A stretch of DNA of 64,000 bases from Citrus sinensis (lineage: Eukaryota; Streptophyta; Magnoliopsida; Sapindales; Rutaceae), in contig NC_068557.1 of assembly GCF_022201045.2 (NCBI RefSeq), positions 7,254,001-7,318,000 of the forward strand, read 5' to 3'. Position numbers and translations under genes: made by a program. How positions within the stretch are numbered: position 1 is the stretch's first letter; every line of letters starts with the position of its first letter. Shown here one piece after another: positions 1 to 12,635 of the stretch. A model generated the notes under the pieces. It was given only the letters and a program-made list of their open reading frames with translations, ran no database searches and was not told the DNA's origin.

Positions 1-220
1 CGAAAGGTAAAAAGCTCGAAACCCTAATTTCTGATTTTTGCTTCTGTGTAATTATTGCCCTAGTTACCTGTATTATTAGCTTATGGTAGATTAGATCGTG
101 CGGTTGTTGAGAAAAGCCCTATTTTTTGTTGCGTTCTCTGTGGAAAGTTAGGGTTTTTGTGGAGGAATTTCTGTGTACGAAAAAAAAATTAGGGTTTTTG
201 GAGAGTAGATAGATGTGTGC

Positions 221-2656
221 ATGGCTTCGGGGCCAATAGTAGAAGGGAATGATGGAGCTAATAGAGAGAAGCAGAGATATTCTGAGAGCAAGGTATATAC
301 GAGAAAAGCTTTTAAGGGTCCGAAGAAACAAAACACAAACGCCACCGCCACCGCCGCTGCGGACAACACTAACGCTCCTGCCGCCGCGGCCAATAATGTG
401 TCCGCCGTTACTACTACAACGGCAACCACCACCACCACCATCACCACGGACGTGACCGCCAATGAAAACAACAGGGACGAGAACAACGATGTCGAAATTG
501 ACAAGGACGGGAACAACGGCAGCGAAGGCAACAAGAACGAGAACGACGCCACTGAAAATAGCAAGAACGAGTACAACGGTACCAAAAGTTTCATGAACCA
601 GAACAACGGTATAGAAAATAATAGGAATGAGAACGACAACGAGAAGAGTTCTATCCCAGAGCAGCCCACACAAACCTTAACTGTAGCAGACACAAATTTG
701 GACCAGCAACCTGTTGTTTCGCATTTAGATGCTGCCTCAGATGACTCTTCAAGTCTTAATAGACAACAAGGTGGTGTGGTGGTGGCCGCCACCACGAGGG
801 AGGCTCCTTCAGAGAATGGGGTGGTGGCAGTGAAGTCAGGGGATGGTAGGGTTAAGATAAGTTTGGGGTCAAGCACGAAGCGGGAGATGCGTGAGATTAG
901 GAAGAAGCTGGAAATTGAGCTTGATACGGTAAGGAGCTTGGTGAAAAGGATTGAGGCGAAGGAGGTGCAGATAAGTGGCGGAGTTAGTAATTCGGGGGTA
1001 TTGCCTGTGAGTGATGTGGTTGATAATGGCATTAAGAGAGGTCATTCAGAGGTGGCTTCGGTTGGAGTTCCGGTTACTCGTGTGGGTATTACTAGGCCGT
1101 CTAGACCTTTGAATCAGTTGAGTATATCGACTGTGGAGAATAGTCTGGGGCTCAGTGAAAATGTGGAGAAAGAGAAGAGAACTCCAAAAGCCAATCAGTT
1201 TTATAGGAATTCAGAGTTTCTACTTGCAAAAGATAAGTTTCCTCCTGCTGAGAGTAACAAGAAGTCTAAATTGAATGGAAAGAAGCAAGCAGGAAATGAA
1301 TTGGCACATGGGTTTGGAACAGGGAGCAAAATTTTCAAGAGTTGTAGTGCTTTGCTTGAGAAGTTGATGAAGCACAAGCATGGTTGGGTGTTTAATGCTC
1401 CAGTTGATGTGAAGAATCTTGGTTTGCATGATTATTTTACCATTATTAGGCATCCAATGGATTTGGGGACCGTGAAGACAAGGCTAAACAAGAACTGGTA
1501 CAAGTCTCCGAAAGAATTTGCAGAGGATGTCAGACTTACCTTTCACAATGCTATGACATATAACCCAAAAGGCCAAGATGTTCATATTATGGCAGAGCAG
1601 TTGTTGAAGATATTTGAGGACAAGTGGGTGGTTATAGAGTCGGAATATAATCGTGAGATGAGGATTGGTGCAGACTATGAGATGGGCTTTCATACACCCA
1701 CATCAAGAAAGGCTCCTCCACTGCCACCGCCTCTTGATATGAGACGAATTTTGGATAGATCAGAATCAATTACACATCCTATGGATTCGAGACTGAAACC
1801 TATTAGTACCACTCCTTCAAGTAGGACCCCTGCTCCAAAGAAGCCGAAGGCGAAGGATCCACATAAAAGGGACATGACATATGATGAGAAGCAGAAGCTA
1901 AGCACAAACCTACAAAGTTTACCTTCAGAGAAGTTGGACAACATTGTACAGATTATAAAGAAAAGGAATTCATCACTTTTCCAACATGATGACGAAATTG
2001 AGGTAGACATTGATAGTGTTGATGCAGAGACTCTATGGGAGCTCGATAGGTTTGTAACCAACTACAAGAAGAGTTTGAGCAAGAACAAGAGAAAGGCCGA
2101 GCTTGCAAATCAAGCCAGAGCAGTAGCGCAGCAAAATGTCCAACAGCAGGTAAAGCATTCAATGATATCTCTGTTCTCCAATTTTTAATGGGAATCAAGT
2201 TGCTGAATACATGATTATTTTCTTTTACTTGCAGACTCCAGCACCTGTTGTGACAGAGGTGCGGAAAGAAATCAGAACAGGTAAGGGTTACTAGGTGATG
2301 TGTAATTTCAGTTGATGGTTATTGATTCAATTGGTAAATTGAAGTTTGTTGATTTGCTTTTTCCCTTTTGAGAATAGATGACAGGATTGGTTCAACATCA
2401 TCACCGGTTCAGGTGGAAAAACAGGTGGACAATGGAAGTAGGTCAAGTAGTTCAAGCAGCTCTAGCAGTGATTCTGGATCTTCTTCAAGTGGTACTGTGA
2501 TGTGTCTCTAACTTAGCTGCATACAATGTAGTGGTAAATGCAATGATTTGCTGGAGTTTTATTGGTTCTTTTTCTCATTTGCAAAAGTTTGTTGCAGATT
2601 CAGATAGTGAGACTTCTTCATCTGGATCTGAAGGGGGGAATTCACCAAGGACTTGA
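221..2656 (+). CDS. GTE4: GTE4-type bromodomain and NET-domain transcription regulator
   Basis: Exons 221-2149, 2235-2280, 2378-2491 and 2598-2656 join in frame to give 715 residues. Translation starts at the ATG at 221, giving MASGPIVEGNDG; the GTG six bases upstream is not needed. Residues ~25-150 are a low-complexity Ala/Thr then Asn/Glu/Lys-rich stretch. A bromodomain lies at ~370-475, with the family's MDLGTVKTRL and NAMTYNPKGQDV segments and the acetyl-lysine-binding Asn. A NET (extra-terminal) domain follows at ~540-625. The tail is a Ser/Asp-rich run, SSSSDSGSSSSD. Plant GTE proteins of this build (BET relatives) bind acetylated histones in the nucleus and promote transcription; GTE4 acts in cell-cycle maintenance in Arabidopsis. 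The N-terminal block YSESKVYTRKAFKGPKK is typical of the GTE4 branch. The family is certain, the exact orthologue likely. Confidence 0.93.
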
Positions 2657-5600
2657 CAAATTCTATTCAGGTAAGGTCATACCGCCTGCCTTTTGTTGCA
2701 TGGTCTGAGTTTTGTTTTTCCTTGGCCTTCGCTGATTCATCTTTTTTGTTCATTTTCTTGATTTATTAATGTAATGATTCAGCTTTTTTCTTCATTTTCT
2801 TGATTTATAAATGTATCTTTAGTGAAGCGGTCATGAGTGAATGCACATGGTTTTGTAAAGTTTATACTCTTAGTGATGATTTCCACTATGACTGCAGTTT
2901 GACCGATAGCAATTCCCCCCGCCCCCTCCTTTTGAGCACTTATGGTGACAGTTGATGGTAATGATGGACAGTATAGGATGATCACCAGTATGAGACTGTT
3001 GTGAAAACCAGCTTGTATGAACTTTGGTAGGGGATATGTAGGTGAATAACTGCAGACTGTTTTTCCTAACCACATGTTGATTTATGGCATAGAAGTTTGG
3101 TGTTCTTTAAGTGTGTGTGTATCTGTATCTGTAGGTTTTTTGGTGTGGAAATTTAACATGTAAGCCAAATATTTTGGGATTTTTATCATTAGTGAAATTT
3201 AAGTTTTACCTTTTCTGATGGTTATATTCTATGATGGGGGTATGTTAGATGTAATTTTAGGAGCTTCTGTCAGGATCTTTTTCTGAAATTGTTCTTTTTG
3301 TAAATGAAGGTTAAAGAATACTTAACTAAGATACCATATTTTATTCACCTCTTTTTATGCATACCTGCATCCAGTTGACTTTGTGGTGACCTTTTCCTTC
3401 ATTTTCTAGCACTGACATTTTGTAACCATTTGTATCAAGTTTGTCAACTAAATTATTGTTTGGAATTTATTTTTATGATATGTAGAGGAAGAAATGCCCT
3501 GCATGGAATTGTAAACCCCTCTGTGATATGCCATCCCTTCTGTTTATTGAGAAATCTTCTCCATTTTGAGCTCTAAAAGAGAGTGACCAGAAACTATATG
3601 AGATTTGCCAGTCATATGTTATGCTCTAAGCTGTTTATTAGTGTTACTGAGACAGTTGTTGCTCTTCTATTGAAATAATAGCAATTTGTAACTCCTTATA
3701 TAATCTCAAGATGGGATAGCAATCTTTTCTTATAATGGTTTGGTAATAGCAGTCATGGTCCTTCTGTAAGATAACTTGGGTCATGGGGTTAGATGTGATA
3801 GACATTTGACCGTTGCTCTAAACTGTCTTGTTCATTTTGCATAAAAACAATCCCATCTTGAAAAACCTGAATATTTTTTTGTTTCTGGAAGAATCGAGAT
3901 TAGGACCTATGATGTTTTGTTAGTGGCTTGGCTGGTAGTTCTTTAACGTGAGAAGAGCAGATAAATTGTTGTATGTGGTAAAAATTATGAATGTTATTTT
4001 ATTTTAACAATGACAAGTTATTTTTGGTATTTGCTGGCTTGTTATGTTGCCAGTAATAAGTTTTTTAGTCTTCATTTGGAGTTTCTTTCTTTCTTTCTTC
4101 TTCTTCTTATTTTATAATTTATTATCATTATTATTATTATTATTGTTTTAGCTGGAAAAAATGGAAAGTATCGATTAACATTTGTGTTTGGATATGACAT
4201 TGTGTTGTAGTTAGTTCAAGAATGAATACCTTTCAAAATTAAGGCACTGCAAAGTATAAAATCCATCATGATTTTGCTTAGACTTGTGAAAAAATTAGTT
4301 TTTTTTTAATATTCTCATAGATGTTGCATATTTACATCATAGACTGTCTCCGAAGAATAGTAGATTTGATTTGTTTATACAAGTTTTCTTGAACTTCTTG
4401 TGAGTGGTGTCAATTAAGAATTAAGCATGTTGAGTTTTGATATTGTGGCCTTCTGGGGAAGTTATATTGATTTGTCATTGTCCATTAGCTTGCTCATTCT
4501 GCCATCGACAATGCTGCTTTTGATTCTGTGCTTGATAAATTACAAATCTCAAATCAGTTAGATACCGTGTCCCCAATTACTAATCTTGCTGTTTACACTT
4601 TTCTTTTTATGGCAGATTTCAGACTTTAGCATAGATGATTTGCTATTTGCTGGGCAGAATCTATTCAGATTGTGATTAGATTTTGAATCTGCATTGGGTG
4701 TACAGTGGAAAAGCTCCTGAGGCCAGCAACCATTTGACCACTGCATAGTGGGGGGTGCCGCTGTCAGACATAGGCGTGGCTTATCCGTCCTGTCCCAAAT
4801 TTGTATAATATGGTAGAATGTTGTGATGAATAGAAACAGCTGGTTTGTCTACGTAGCATGTGTACATTTCTAACGACTGCTACTGGTCTTAGTGTTGTTT
4901 AGCTTTTGCTGCAAATTCAGAATTCTTTTGAGGTTATACAAAAGATAGTCTGTAATTCAAGTCGATGAAGTTAAATGGCTTAACATGCAATGATTCTCTC
5001 TGCAGGGTTATGTAGATATTATTATATTTTGGTTGTTTGGCAGCTCATCTGTTATTATCGTCACCGGAAGACAGTAATCAGTTGTCGTTCTTATATATTT
5101 TGAATTTCTTAACATTTTGTAAACATTCAACTTTTTTAGTTTCTATATATGGCTAGGGAGGTGGTGATATTGTTCTAACCTGTAATCCTGTGGAGGCCAA
5201 GCTTGTGCAGCTGTGCTGCCATGTTACTTCCAGCTTCCTATGAGTGAGAATGTCAGAGTAAATGTAATGGGGCAGGGTCTGAATTTGTGGAGAACTGGAA
5301 AGTCATCAGTGTTTGGTTGCAGTTCTTGATTTTGCATGTATAATAATGTTGTTTATTGGTAAGCGTAATAGTGGTCGGAAGGGGACTGAACTTGCAATCT
5401 CTTGTACAGTTAGTTGTTTTTATCATGCAAGCGTGCATGATGATGATATTGGCGTGAAAAGGCAAAATCTCACTTAAAATTCATCCACGGCTAAATTCAA
5501 TGGAAATTATTATTATTATATTACTACATAAAATTAAATTCAACTGAAATTACAATATTGTTATTTCTTAAAAAAAAAAATTGGAAAAAGTATATATGTT

Positions 5601-5737
5601 CCATTGAACTTAGTTTTTGTAATGAGAACTTGAGGAGCACATGTCAAGGTGGAGGGAGGAGGCTGTAGAGAAGCCTTACGGAATAGCCAAACCACAAACC
5701 GAAATGCACCTCACACTCAAGCTCTAACTGAAAGGCT
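2657..5737. other. GTE4 3' UTR with probable large intron, then intergenic DNA
   Basis: Fourteen bases after the GTE4 stop there is a strong splice donor (ATTCAG|GTAAGG, intron from 2671). A matching acceptor (TTTATGGCAG) ends at 4615. This suggests a ~1.9 kb intron within the 3' UTR. The last exon would begin at 4616 and end somewhere before ~5200. The rest up to 5737 holds no convincing coding sequence; a 10-base A run near 5571 and short TTA/ATT runs are present. The 5' UTR of the next gene probably starts near 5630. Confidence 0.5.
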
Positions 5738-8700
5738 ATGCTTTGTCCCACACTAAAATACGCTTGCTTCTCCTCGTGTGTCCGTCCTCAATTCTTGAAA
5801 GCCAAATCCTTCTCTTCTTCTTCATCTCCTTCGTCTTTGCAAGCGTCGACATGGTCGGGTCTCCAAAAATGGAGGGACGGCCCCCTCAACGGGAACCGCT
5901 ACTGGGGGCCCAACGGCCCAGAACCTCTTCAAGACTCACCACCGTCTCCGTCAGCTGATGATAATGATAAAATCGACTCTGCTTCCTCTCTTGCTGAGCT
6001 TGGTTCTCTTGTTCTCTCCACCAGTGATCCTCTGTCAAAATCGAAGCTTTCCCATTTGGCTTTCTCCAGGTGGCGCATTCTCAATTTGCCTATCGGCGTC
6101 TCTGTCCCGCCTTCTCGACCTGCTCGCCCTCCCAAACCCAAACTGGTTTGTTTTCGTTTTATTTTCCTGAATATTTTATGATCAATTTTCAACAAACCCC
6201 ACTTCTTAACATGATTTTAAGTAGTTAACTTCAGGTTTCAGCAAAGGAAATTCCTGCTCCCAAGAACTCAGGTCTGCCCCTTAATGCTTATATGCTGCAT
6301 AATCTTGCACATGTGGAGCTAAACGCTATTGATTTGGCATGGGATACCGTTGTTCGGTTTTCCCCCTTTACTGACATTCTTGAAGATGGCTTCTTTGCTG
6401 ATTTTGCCCATGTTGCTGATGATGAGAGCCGCCATTTTGCTTGGTGCTCGCAGAGACTTGCTGAGCTTGGTTTCAAGTGAGGACTGTTGTTGTTATTATT
6501 TTATTGGTTCCTGTTAGGATATTGGCATTCAAAATTTGAAAATTTTTCCATGATTAGATATGGAGATATGCCTGCTCATGATGTACTTTGGAATCAATGT
6601 AAAAAATCATCTGACAATGTGGCTGCACGGTTGGCAGTGATCCCTTTAGTCCAGGTAATTGATTTGCACTTTGGCATATGCTATTGATAGCTAATGTGTA
6701 TCACCTGATAAAATAAGATAGTTATCTTGTGAAGATTAGGCCCTTTGCCTTTCTCACTTTATGTTGCCTCTAATGATTGGCCATCCAAAAATGAGAACTC
6801 AAGCGTATAATTGTTTATGCATATTGAATAAAATAAACCATTTTACGTGTGGGATCATCTGGTGTATGTGCTGTTGAACTTCCAAATGTTTTTGTATTGG
6901 AGAAGTTTTCAGAAGGTTTATCTGTAGTTAGCAAAGTCATTAGTTTCTCTACACGTGCTGTATACCTGTATTTATACTTTGTCTCTCCAACTAGCTTCAT
7001 TTAGCTTAATCCAGAATTCTCTTGCATTTCAGTAATTGATTGCAATAATCTCTCTCTTAACCAGTATTTATTTACCAAGGTGACTCTCTTTCAAACGTAA
7101 ATTAAATGCATAAAATTAGAGAATTTTATGCTATTTTTTCTAGCGGGTAGAGAATCTTATGTATGTTATGAATTATACATTTGTATTTTTATTTATTTGG
7201 TTCATGGAAGGCCTGTCAGGTGATAAAAAATGAATATGAATTCATTTTACAAAAGAATCTCTTCTCTTGTGGCTTTGCTTCAGCTTGGATCAATACAGCC
7301 AATAGTCTTTAATATGAGTTGCAGCTTTTCTGAATACTGAGAATAATAGGGACGTTGTAAGTGGTCTCCACTCCATAACAAGAGTAGTGCACTTGGAAAT
7401 TTGGATTCTGTTAAATTTCTTGTGAACACTGAAAAGTGGATACACCTTCTTCTTTCCCTAAAACAGTTGGGTCATGCTATAAGCAGTATTTGGAGGTTAC
7501 TTGACTGTTTTGGCAGAAGCCAGAAGGGCTTCTCAGGCATCGAAAATGGATAGTTATTCATTCTACAAAAAAATCTCTTCTCCTTGTAGCCTTGCTTTAG
7601 CTTGGATTACATTCGAAATAAACTTTAAGACATTCGGATGAATTGCAGCTCTTGCAAACACTAAGCAAATTAAAGTCTTGTTGCAAATGGTCTTTAGAGC
7701 TCTGAGAAATTTGTGTTCTGTTAAACTTTTAGTAGGCAATGAAAATAGATCTATCTTCCTTCTTTACCTAAAATAGTTGGGTCATGCGATAAGCAGCATT
7801 TGGAGGTTTCTTGACTGGTTTAGTGGAAGCCAGAAAATGTAGATATCAATAGCTTTTTCGGCAAGCTATAAATCCTCTCAAGCGGCTAAAAAGATTAAAG
7901 ATAAGAAAGAGGCTGTAAGCCATTCCTTTGATATTCTTTATCGTCAGAAAGAAGACGCCTGCTTATGTTTGTTCAGCTGATTGTTTGTTTACTCGCAGGC
8001 AAAGAGAGGAGTGCAAACATTGGTAGAACTCTTTGCAATTTCTTTGTATCTATAGGCATCAAAATTAATTTTTTCTCATTGATGGAAGAGAGGTTTTCTT
8101 AGGCCCTTGGTTTGTCTGGAAATGATGATTCATCCTTCCTGGTATTAGATGGTGTAAAGATTTTTGTACAAGTATACAAGTATAGTGTTATGCAACCATA
8201 TTTGGTTTAATCTGTTGCTAGATTCAAACGAATGCAACCATGCGATAAGCTTGCTCATCGAACTTAAACCAAAAGCTTTATGTTAGTGTAATTGATGCCA
8301 GATTCTTCATCGGGGTTTGTCGTCACTGAAGTTACCTATGTACTACACATAAGTGATGAGGTCAGAAAGAGGGAAGTAGGGCTTCTAATGAAAGTTTTTA
8401 TCTTCTCCAGTGGAAATCATGTTTTTCAGAAAATGGAAAATAGGACTGTATATTTTGTTGTCTGGGGAATTAGCTCAAGAAATTATCAAACAATTCTTCT
8501 TCAATCCTAAAATATATATTTCAGCTGCCCTTGGTATTATTAATGCCACCAAAGCTTGAGATACTAGTTGGGGATTTTTAAGCATTCATTCTTTTTATAG
8601 TTTAAACCTTGTGCAGTGATACTTATTGTTTACTATTATTCTGTGTGAAGGAGGCTAGAGGACTTGATGCTGGACCACGGTTGACCCAAAAATTGATCGG

Positions 8701-9429
8701 CTTTGGAGATCATAGAACCTCCAACATAGTGGCCAGAATTGCGGACGAGGAAGTCGCACATGTCGCTGTTGGTGTTCACTGGTTTCTCTCAGTCTGTCAG
8801 AAAATGAAGCGTGCTCCTTGCTCCACCTTTAAAGGTTTGGCAGCCCTTATTAGTCACTTAACTGGTAATATTAGCTTTATACAGAGCACACAAAATATAA
8901 ATCCTGTTTATGGGTATGCAGATCTGTTGAAAGAATATGATGTGGAGTTGAAAGGCCCCTTCAATTATTCAGCTCGGGACGAAGCTGGCATACCCCGTGA
9001 TTGGTGAGAACATTGCGTTATGGTTTGGTTGTTGAGAACCTGAAGGTTTTGGGCTGAAATGTTGTGATTTTGATAGTTGCATTGGATTTTCTTGTTTGTA
9101 TGGCTATATATATATATATATTGGGGCTTAGTTTTATTAATTTGCATGAATAAGTAATAGTTGCCTTTGACAAGTTTCTTGCCTGAACTTCTGTCCAGGT
9201 ATGACCCATCAGCTGCACATGAACAGGACAAGAATCAGAAACATGATGCTAATAACAAGCTTTCAGTGGTATATGATATGTGATATTGCACTTCCTATGC
9301 AACTTAGAGAAACTATGTTAGGGCAAAAGAGATTCTAATCAAATACTTTTGTTACAGGTTTATGAGAGGCTTGCTTCCATCATCTCCATGGAGAGTGAAA
9401 ACTCAAATTTAAAAAGGACTTCAGGGTAA
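5738..9429 (+). CDS. DUF455 ferritin-like protein of unknown function
   Basis: Seven exons (5738-6145, 6235-6476, 6558-6654, 8651-8834, 8922-9003, 9199-9268, 9358-9429) join in frame to 384 residues. After a Ser-rich N-terminus with a possible organelle-targeting character come the diiron-type ferritin-like signatures of DUF455: H162-V-E164, the E-x-x-H of DESRH (E200, H203) and the E-x-x-H of EEVAH (E283, H286). This pattern fits a metal-binding four-helix bundle as in ferritin-like proteins. The substrate is unknown for the family, and no function is claimed. The conserved EARGLDAGPRL block begins exon 4. Intron 3 is 2 kb and carries an internal tandem duplication. Exon boundaries were set by preserving the family-like joins PLVQ/EARG and STFK/DLLKEY. 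Confidence 0.88.
7208..7836. repeat. diverged tandem duplication (~315 bp unit) inside DUF455 intron 3
   Basis: Copy 1 runs ~7208-7522 and copy 2 ~7523-7836. Matching landmarks are TTGGGTCATGC followed by ATAAGCAG (7468 and ~7780), AATCTCTTCTC (~7256 and ~7571), and GAAGCCAGAA (~7516 and ~7827). The copies differ by many substitutions and small indels, so the duplication is old. No coding capacity is seen. Confidence 0.8.
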
Positions 9430-11293
9430 TGCTTATTAACCCAATCAGCCCCAATTGTTTGGTCGCCTGTTTCGAAAGTGTTGAGTAGGGACACTGCTAA
9501 ATGTGATTGCTTGTCTTGCGATGGCCCCCGTTGCTTGGAAGTTGTTGATGCCAGATGAAGCCAAGAACCTTTTGTGGCACCTCATCTGTTTGCTGTTCAA
9601 ACTTTTGCGGGGTTTGTCACAGCAGCTTCTTTCAAAGTGAGGTTAACTATTTTACTGTAAAATAGTTTGCATAATACTAACAATGTTCATAAACAAAATA
9701 CCCCAAAAAAGAAGGGAAAAAAAGATTCATTTTTCCTCGAATATGGACTTCTGTTATACCTCTACACGGATTTTAGTGATTCATGTAGGAAGTTAATGAA
9801 GACTAGAATTTGCAGTAGGTCAGTTTAGTAATTCCACAATGAATTATTGATGTATGTGATTCATGTATCTTCAACAAATGATCAGGCCGCCACGACTCTT
9901 GCATGGTGGATGCTATAAAATTGAAGGAGATAAGTATGAATCTCTAGAAAGCTTAGAGAGCGGTCAATTGTCATGTGGGCGGCAGCATATTTTGTTAACA
10001 TTAGATTCGATTGTAAATAATGCCATCAGTTACCCAAATCATGTGCTACTGCTACTTTATGTATTACTTTTTAGAAAGCATATGGGGAAATAAATAATTG
10101 CAGCATCTCCAAGTGCAATAACCATGCATGTGCGTTTTGAACCTTAAAACCTAATTTATTGTGTAGAGGTGTAAGTAGTGTTTTGACAACCCATGTGATT
10201 CCCCCCTTCTCTCTTCTTTATTTCAATTAAATTTTGAAGTTAAACTTCAATCAAACTTTCTTAAAATGATAATTTTTATTTTACCCCCAAAATTGTGGAA
10301 ATATTAATTTATCCCATTTATTAAGGCACATTCAACTTGGTGTTAATCCTTTTGGGGCTAGTGATATTTGGGACAAAAACTGTGAAATATAAGAGATTGC
10401 ACTAACCCTAAGAGTCTGGACTAATTGTGAATCCAATGCAATAATAGAGAGAGTTGAGGTTGGTCTTATACTTCATATTTAAGATCTTAGATATCTAGAG
10501 AAATAATTAGCTATCCAAAACATTTACAAGAGAATCGTTAGTTTCAATCTAATCCTTTTTTGTAAAAGATTAGGCCGAATTTAATTGAAATTCAACTATC
10601 AAATGGTGATACCAACAGCAGACATATTGTGTCTAAGTAATAATGTCAAGAAGGAAAATTGTGTTTCACAACACGCATATCAAATATTGCCACTAAAATA
10701 AAACAAATTTAAAGCAGCCATATTAGTTTTACTTAATACAGAGAAAACAGAGCATATCATAATTGACCAACAAATACATTAGAAGAATCATCTCGAAAGC
10801 TACAGGTAAAAACAAGGCGCATGAATTATTATATTATAATAAATAATAGATAAAGGGGGCAAAAAGGAATGCATTTATTTGATGAATATCTCTTCTTTCT
10901 TTGATCCGGAAACTTTTGGCTTCTGCTTTAATTCGAAGTTTGTTTTAAAGCAGCCGTCAGCACATAAAAAGCCGATTGACTACTCATCGTGATCGTGGGC
11001 TACTAAGGCTTCTCCCTGTTGCTGCTTACTACAAAAAAGTTAAAAAACGTGTCGTATCGCGCTCTCTCTCTTTTACTTTCGTTAAACAATTTGCCAAATC
11101 GATAATCAATTAGCAAAACGAAACAGAAACGAACACATTAACTCATAACTACTCGTCAATCAATCATCCATATCTTTTTGTCATCAAAAGTTCAAAACAT
11201 ATTATTCACTGAAGCAACAAATTAACAAAATCTTCTTCATTTCAAGAAAACAAAAGAGAGAGACTGAAAAAGAAAAAGAGGAAATTCATAATC
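9430..11293. other. 3' UTR of the DUF455 gene, then intergenic DNA and TAXIMIN leader
   Basis: No gene is seen here. The first several hundred bases are presumably the DUF455 3' UTR. The middle is AT-rich and has no recognised repeat. The last ~200 bases before 11294, with the CT-rich run GCGCTCTCTCTCTTT near 11060, look like the promoter or 5' leader of the small peptide gene. An ORF at 9863-10093 has no family resemblance. Confidence 0.5.
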
Positions 11294-11971
11294 ATGTGCA
11301 ACGCAGATGGAGATTGCAGGCCATTGGGCTTTCTCTTGGGCCTTCCCTTCGCCTTTCTCTCCCTCCTCGTCTCCATCGTCGGTGTCGTCGTGTGGATCGT
11401 CGGGTCGGTTAATTTTCACTCTTCTGTTCATTTCTATTTTTCTGCCCAAAGTTAAGTTTCTAGCGGAATTTGTCACTTCAACTGTCTCTGTCAAAGGCAT
11501 CCAATATTTTTCTTTATTTTTTTATTTTTTTATTTTTTTGGCTTTTCAATTATCAAAGATCATCCCCCTATTAGTTGATAGTAGTTTAATCTTCTTCTGG
11601 GTGTCTAAAATTTCTCCGTTTGACGCTAGAATTTGTCTCTAAAATTATGTGCGCGACAAGTTTAGTGAATGCATTGCTTTTCTCTTCTGGGTTTCTTGAC
11701 TTCTCACTAGTTGTAACTTTTCGTTAAAGCTCTGCTGGGGTCGTTGATAGTTTTTTCGTTTTTCTAGCATAAACATAGAATCTTGGCAGGATTAGAATCT
11801 GATTGAAGTCTTTTAGTTAATGCGAATATTGGTGATTGTGGGTGCAGGCTGTTGTTGACTTGCATATGCCCTTGTTGTTTGTGCTTGACCGTAATAGTGG
11901 AATTGGCTCTGGAATTGATTAAAGCTCCTATTCATGTCATGGAATGGTTCACTTCTCAGATCCCTTGCTAA
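11294..11971 (+). CDS. TAXIMIN-type cysteine-rich signalling peptide
   Basis: Two exons (11294-11403 and 11848-11971) join in frame to a 77-residue protein. It starts [20 protein letters not shown] and ends [12 protein letters not shown]. The layout matches the TAXIMIN peptides of seed plants: an N-terminal Cys pair, a hydrophobic helix (~12-40), the CICPCCLC cluster, a second amphipathic segment, and an invariant tail WFTxQIPC. Arabidopsis TAX1 and TAX2 are small secreted or membrane-associated peptides linked to organ separation and growth control. The exon 1 donor is GG|GTCGGT. It is a weak site, but it is the only choice that restores the family sequence. No other gene shares its strand nearby. 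The gene is easily missed because each exon is short. Confidence 0.88.
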
Positions 11972-12297
11972 ATTTGACTTTATTCTCCTATGTTTTTGTT
12001 TCCACCGGTTTCTCACCTGCTTGTAAAGCTTGGCTTATCTCTCTTTTATGTATTTCTTGGATGATTATTAAGGCAGTATTCGGGTAGATTATAAGGTAAT
12101 AAAAAATTATTATCTACAAACACCTGAGAAATCCATTCATCTGTTTGTTTTCTTCATTATGGTGCAGAAAGGTTTCTTTTTTGGTTACTTTGAACCCCCC
12201 CAATCAGATAACAGAACTACGTTTGAATTTCTTCTATTTGATTGAAATATTAAATCTCGAGTTCTGTAAATTGTTGACTAAATCATCAAGTTCTATG

Positions 12298-12335
<38 letters not shown>

Positions 12336-12635
12336 AAGGATCAAGCTCTAGGTATTGTTGTTTTTTATTAAGCATAAGACTGGAATAGATTAGTCAAGGG
12401 TTTGGACCCGCTCTTTGGAAGCTAATATAATATTATATGTCTAAAGCCCAACATTTAGCCACTTACTGTTCTTGTATATAGTTTTGCAGTTTTGCATCGG
12501 CTTTGATTTTATATGCAAAGAAATTACTAGTCTTTGCTTGTTAATAATGAAAGCATGTAGATGGGAGCAATCTAATTGAGAAAGGTATAAATGATCTTGT
12601 TTTCAGATAAGACAACTATGAGGCTTTACGGATGC
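11972..12635. other. TAXIMIN 3' UTR and intergenic spacer with a TA/GA microsatellite
   Basis: No gene is seen. A compound microsatellite, (TA)n then (GA)n, occupies about 12298-12336. The rest is AT-rich and unremarkable. Confidence 0.6.

Noticed and set aside
148-1032. 294-codon minus-strand ORF opposite GTE4 exon 1
   Set aside because: A shadow of the repetitive Asn/Glu/Lys coding region. Its Ser/Phe/Leu-rich translation has no family resemblance, while the plus strand encodes a complete GTE protein.
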